Part shown: one piece after another, positions 61,036 through 64,000 of the stretch
How positions within the stretch are numbered: position 1 is the stretch's first letter
Layout: each line of letters starts with the position of its first letter
Assembly: GCA_948788915.1 (NCBI GenBank)
Contig: CAQFOZ010000004.1
Span: 6,835-70,834 of the forward strand
Direction: 5' to 3'
DNA: 64,000 nt
Source of the DNA: an uncultured Muribaculaceae bacterium
GTDB taxonomy: Bacteria > Bacteroidota > Bacteroidia > Bacteroidales > Muribaculaceae
The notes under the pieces: generated by a model
The model's database searches: none
Told to the model about the DNA's origin: nothing
The model's input: only the letters and a program-made list of their open reading frames with translations
Translations under genes and position numbers: made by a program

Positions 61036-62439
61036 TTAAGGATTTACTATTAAGTCTTTACGATCGTATGATAAATCATTTCCATCGAGAATCGGTTTCT
61101 CACTGGCAAAATACCATGCATCATATCCGACACCCCACCCCCAATTCATATGAAACTTACAGATTTCTGATCCCTGTGGATCTAAATCCAAATCCTCTAC
61201 TCTATATACAGAGTCAGGATAATAATCTCTATCAAGATAATACAACTTATAGGTTGAGCCTGAATGAGAATAGTAAACGCCGTCTATCACCCATGCGTGT
61301 CCACTGCTAAAAATATTCTTTCGACCACTTGCAAATACAGGACATCGATTCCTTCCTATCTGGTCAATCAATGTAGCTGAACTATGTTTAATTTGTCTAA
61401 CATTATATCCATACCTCTCAAACGCCTTCTTTGCATCGGATATATTTGCAGTGTGTCCACTTCCACAAATCTCATTACTTAAGGAAGCCAAGAAATCTGT
61501 TAATTCGGGCGTTATCCAACCATAAGGCATATCTGACCAATTAATTGTTGACGGGTACTCAAAAAATCTCATTATTTGACCCACCGCAACAGGAACACAA
61601 CCAAGATGATCCTTTCCTGTCGTATTGTAATCTCCGTCCTGATTCCATTTTGTTTTCAACAAAGGGCCAACATTATAAGTGCGGTCATGTCTCTCAATTA
61701 CAAGATAGGCTGTGTTCTCCCATCTGTAATCGGTTCCCTCCCAGGCATCCTGATCATAGAAATAGCTTTCGTATATGTAATTATATTCCTCCTCGGATAT
61801 TGCCTCAGGCCTTGACCTGAGGCTGACAATATTGCATACCTCCTTGTCACTCGTATCATAGCTGAAATACCAGCTGTCAAGAGCCTCCCAGTACTCGTCA
61901 TCGTCCATCGCCCTTGTTTTCTGAATGTCGGCATAAGGATTGGCTGTCTTAAGATACGATATCCATTCGCTTCTGTATTTATCACATTCCTCTCCCCCTT
62001 TCTCTTTAAGGGAATCAATATTTGCCAACAATTCAGCTATGATTACATCTTCTCCGGTTTCCGGTTTATTTATTTGATAGTTGCCGTGCTCTGCCTCCCC
62101 TAATATTGGTGGCATCAGAGTAGTGGCCGACACCATTATATAGCCGTCATCAAAATTCACGGCATAGATTGCCGGAAGGGAATCCTTACCAAATATGGGA
62201 ACAATATTTTTTACCCGTCTCTCTTCTTCTCGTGTTTTCATATGTTTTGCATAAAACATCTCTGCCACAGTTACAGCATCAGCCACTGTGAGGTTCCGAG
62301 ATTGAAGGACAATACCCCTGTCATCATTTACTGCAATGTCCTGTGGCTTGCTTTCATCCGGGATTGTCTGTTCCAATTCATCAGAACAGGATGCCATTAC
62401 CAACAGAGCAATGGACATCAGCTCTAACTGTTTTTCCAT
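61036..62439 (-). CDS. C10-family cysteine protease (streptopain-like), lipoprotein
   Basis: 467 residues. Signal peptide with lipobox-like ALLVMASCSD, a propeptide of about 200 residues (Spi-type, NLTVADAVTVAEMFYAK ... AVNFDDGYIMVSATTLMPPILGE), then the mature C10 domain. Catalytic Cys in LGCVPVAVGQIMRF, catalytic His in SSGHAWVIDGVYY, and the Trp-rich MNWGWGVGYDAWY. The preceding LLKTKWNQDGDYN loop is also conserved. It should be a secreted or surface peptidase activated by propeptide removal. It is transcribed from a very good predicted promoter and is followed by a small lipoprotein. Confidence 0.9.
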   Translation of the reverse strand: MEKQLELMSIALLVMASCSDELEQTIPDESKPQDIAVNDDRGIVLQSRNLTVADAVTVAEMFYAKHMKTREEERRVKNIVPIFGKDSLPAIYAVNFDDGYIMVSATTLMPPILGEAEHGNYQINKPETGEDVIIAELLANIDSLKEKGGEECDKYRSEWISYLKTANPYADIQKTRAMDDDEYWEALDSWYFSYDTSDKEVCNIVSLRSRPEAISEEEYNYIYESYFYDQDAWEGTDYRWENTAYLVIERHDRTYNVGPLLKTKWNQDGDYNTTGKDHLGCVPVAVGQIMRFFEYPSTINWSDMPYGWITPELTDFLASLSNEICGSGHTANISDAKKAFERYGYNVRQIKHSSATLIDQIGRNRCPVFASGRKNIFSSGHAWVIDGVYYSHSGSTYKLYYLDRDYYPDSVYRVEDLDLDPQGSEICKFHMNWGWGVGYDAWYFASEKPILDGNDLSYDRKDLIVNP

Positions 62440-62467
62440 ATAATTTAGATTTTAGCTTAACGATGAC

Positions 62468-62499
62468 CAAATATACTATAAATGAATACAATTAACAAA
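62468..62499 (-). promoter_or_regulatory. Predicted promoter of the C10 protease operon
   Basis: Minus strand: -33 TTTG (62496-62499), 20-base spacer, -7 TATATTTG (62468-62475); leader about 22 bases. This is the best match to the Bacteroides consensus in the window. The rest of the gap (62500-62610) is AT-rich with nothing recognised. Confidence 0.7.
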
Positions 62500-62610
62500 T
62501 TTTATAATATTTTAAATTTAAATATATAAATTCTCCATTGGAATCTTCAGATTAATTTCTTTACGCTACATAAGACAGGTAATATATGTAGTCGCAATTT
62601 TCTTTATGGT

Positions 62611-63921
62611 CTATATACAGCTAAAACCTATTTGATGACTGGTGTGATTTATCCGATCCCGGAGGAGCCAGTTACCTATACGACAGTCGAGACATTTTGT
62701 ACGGTCGCAATATTCCTTCCTTAGTTGAAGAAGCGCCTGACTTCTAAAAGCATTATGGCAGTCAACTCCTTTGGATTTCCAATTAGCAATAAATCGGTTC
62801 TCCTCCGCAGGAAGACCGGACCATAAATCCAGAGCGTATTCAGCAGCATCCGGATCTCCCTGTGCTTGTGCCATGGAATAAATCATGGGAGCTGCAAAAT
62901 TAATCGCCAAAAGATATATGCTCCCCTTTCCAAGCACGGTCCCACCACAAACTCCTTCACAATCGAAGTCAAAATGGTTCAGCCAATACCCCTCAAGTCT
63001 CCAATCAAAAAGTTTCTCTATCTGTGATATATCTCCCTTTGTTTCCCACAATTTCGATTTAAGGTTAAAACCGCCATAAAGTGCGGACGCAAGCAATGCT
63101 ATTCTCCTGTGAGGAAAATTCTGAGGACGCGTTCGCGCATATTTCCATAAGTCTCTTCGCATGGGCCGGAGATTGTATTTCCTTGCAAGAAAGAAATATT
63201 CTCTACATAATGTCTGGTAATACTCATCAAAAATGTGAATGGAAGTATCAAGCATTCCTGCCTGACCAAACAACAACGCCTCAATCTGAAGAAGATTGTC
63301 AGAATGTCGCATCAGGTAATTCAATGGGATGGAACGGGCAAGCATTTCAAAGGGTTCGGAATTCAAACCAAATCCCAAAGCCCTGGCAAAAGAGATAAAT
63401 GTCGCTGTCTCCCAATCTCCATTCAACCGGTCAGTTATCTCCAATATTCTTCTCGATTTCTGTTGCATTCTTTCTACCGACAGCGTCTCAAACCAACTTT
63501 CCGAAACAAGTTCCGGTACGAATCTGAGCCACGGAGCACATTTGACATCTGCAATTTCCCTGCTTAATAACTCATATAGTGAAAAAAATTGTTCCGGAAA
63601 AGTCAACACCAATTGCGATATCACGGATCCGTCACTTCGGAACACTTTCCTGTCATCTATTGCCACCACATGCAGTATTACAGAATCATAAACGGAATCT
63701 TCATGATGATTATGCCGATACCAGTCTGATGCCTTGACATGGATCTCGACATTGCCGATCCACTCGACACCCCCTATTCTGACCCTCGCATTATAAAAAT
63801 CAGGACCGGCATCAAGATTCAATATTCCCGGAGAAAGCACCTCGATGACCTCGCCACTTGAAAGACACATGTCCCTCTGAATCATTTTATGCTTCCATAA
63901 ATACTGAAATAACCGTTCCAT
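62611..63921 (-). CDS. DUF2851 family protein
   Basis: 436 residues of the Bacteroidetes DUF2851 family, function unknown. Seen: MERLFQYLWKHKMIQRDMCL, ILNLDAGPDFYNARVRIGGVEWIGNVEIHV, HNHHEDSVYDSVILHVV and, at the C-terminus, EYCDRTKCLDCRIGNWLL with a Cys cluster. The GPDF...GNVEIHV..SDW..H.H..D..Y..VILHVV pattern is shared across the family and looks nuclease-like, but I do not assign an activity. Cytosolic. Confidence 0.85.
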   Translation of the reverse strand: MERLFQYLWKHKMIQRDMCLSSGEVIEVLSPGILNLDAGPDFYNARVRIGGVEWIGNVEIHVKASDWYRHNHHEDSVYDSVILHVVAIDDRKVFRSDGSVISQLVLTFPEQFFSLYELLSREIADVKCAPWLRFVPELVSESWFETLSVERMQQKSRRILEITDRLNGDWETATFISFARALGFGLNSEPFEMLARSIPLNYLMRHSDNLLQIEALLFGQAGMLDTSIHIFDEYYQTLCREYFFLARKYNLRPMRRDLWKYARTRPQNFPHRRIALLASALYGGFNLKSKLWETKGDISQIEKLFDWRLEGYWLNHFDFDCEGVCGGTVLGKGSIYLLAINFAAPMIYSMAQAQGDPDAAEYALDLWSGLPAEENRFIANWKSKGVDCHNAFRSQALLQLRKEYCDRTKCLDCRIGNWLLRDRINHTSHQIGFSCI

Positions 63922-64000
63922 CTATGAGAAATTAATAACTGTGCGTGTAACTACTCAGCTATTCCTTATTGACACTATTCATTCATGATGGTATAGCCCC
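63922..64000. other. Window edge, no gene seen
   Basis: 79 bases. A minus-strand frame open from the edge to a stop at about 63984 could be the end of a gene outside the window; too short to judge. Confidence 0.2.

Overview
The window looks like a chromosomal segment of a gut Bacteroidales bacterium, most likely Muribaculaceae or a close relative (family-level placement is inference). The evidence is two tandem SusC/SusD pairs, many Bacteroidetes-restricted families (DUF3256, DUF4105, DUF2851, DUF3467), AT-rich leaders without Shine-Dalgarno sites, and repeated -7 boxes of the TAnnTTTG type typical of the Bacteroidetes primary sigma factor. Several have a TTTG-like -33 box exactly 20 bases upstream. 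Most of the window is ordinary core genome. I saw no rRNA, tRNA, CRISPR array, prophage or transposase gene.

Layout. 1-3651 (minus): a DUF4105 membrane protein (probable lipoprotein N-acyltransferase), a PafA-like alkaline-phosphatase-fold protein that seems to have lost its metal ligands, and the 5' end of secA. 3870-6776 (minus): asnS and an RsuA/RluB-type pseudouridine synthase with a long Q/N/G/R/Y-rich N-terminal tail. 7106-13349 (plus): a DEAD-box helicase with a roughly 600-base leader, a DUF3256 protein, gltX and waaA. 13364-16053 (minus): a PorE-like TPR/PD40/OmpA lipoprotein and a DUF2461 protein. 16307-18028 (plus): a sugar-kinase-like APH protein and a CBM9-like protein. 18150-19402 (minus): hpt and adk. 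19584-22930 (plus): a DAHP synthase-chorismate mutase fusion, prmC, recX and comF. 22939-24057 (minus): an SGNH hydrolase.

24460-35773 (plus) is the accessory locus: susC-susD-susC-susD plus a surface lipoprotein, with no glycoside hydrolase, sulfatase or sensor/regulator among the sus genes; its substrate cannot be read from sequence. Next come a nitroreductase, class II fructose-bisphosphate aldolase and a C69 dipeptidase (plus), an acyl-CoA synthetase with an iron alcohol dehydrogenase, HIT and greA (minus), then sufE, a POT peptide transporter and an orphan lipoprotein (plus), an MBL hydrolase with a SAM methyltransferase (minus), a tight plus-strand run (rRNA m5C methyltransferase, copper P-type ATPase, small HMA protein, TcdA-like E1 enzyme, LolD-like ATPase), DUF3467, cysS and DUF805 (plus), and finally ispG, PAP2, RluA, a C10 cysteine protease with a small lipoprotein, and DUF2851 (minus).

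The most interesting signal lies between the genes. Four intergenic elements of 186-213 bp (3675-3860, 7119-7305, 22012-22224, 24209-24410) have near-perfect 18-20 bp terminal inverted repeats and related interiors. Solo copies or fragments of their ends (core AGAAACTGTTTAAA) lie at seven further gene boundaries, twice supplying a gene's stop codon. I read this as a family of small non-autonomous repeats with possible regulatory roles. Whether it has been described before cannot be judged from the sequence alone.
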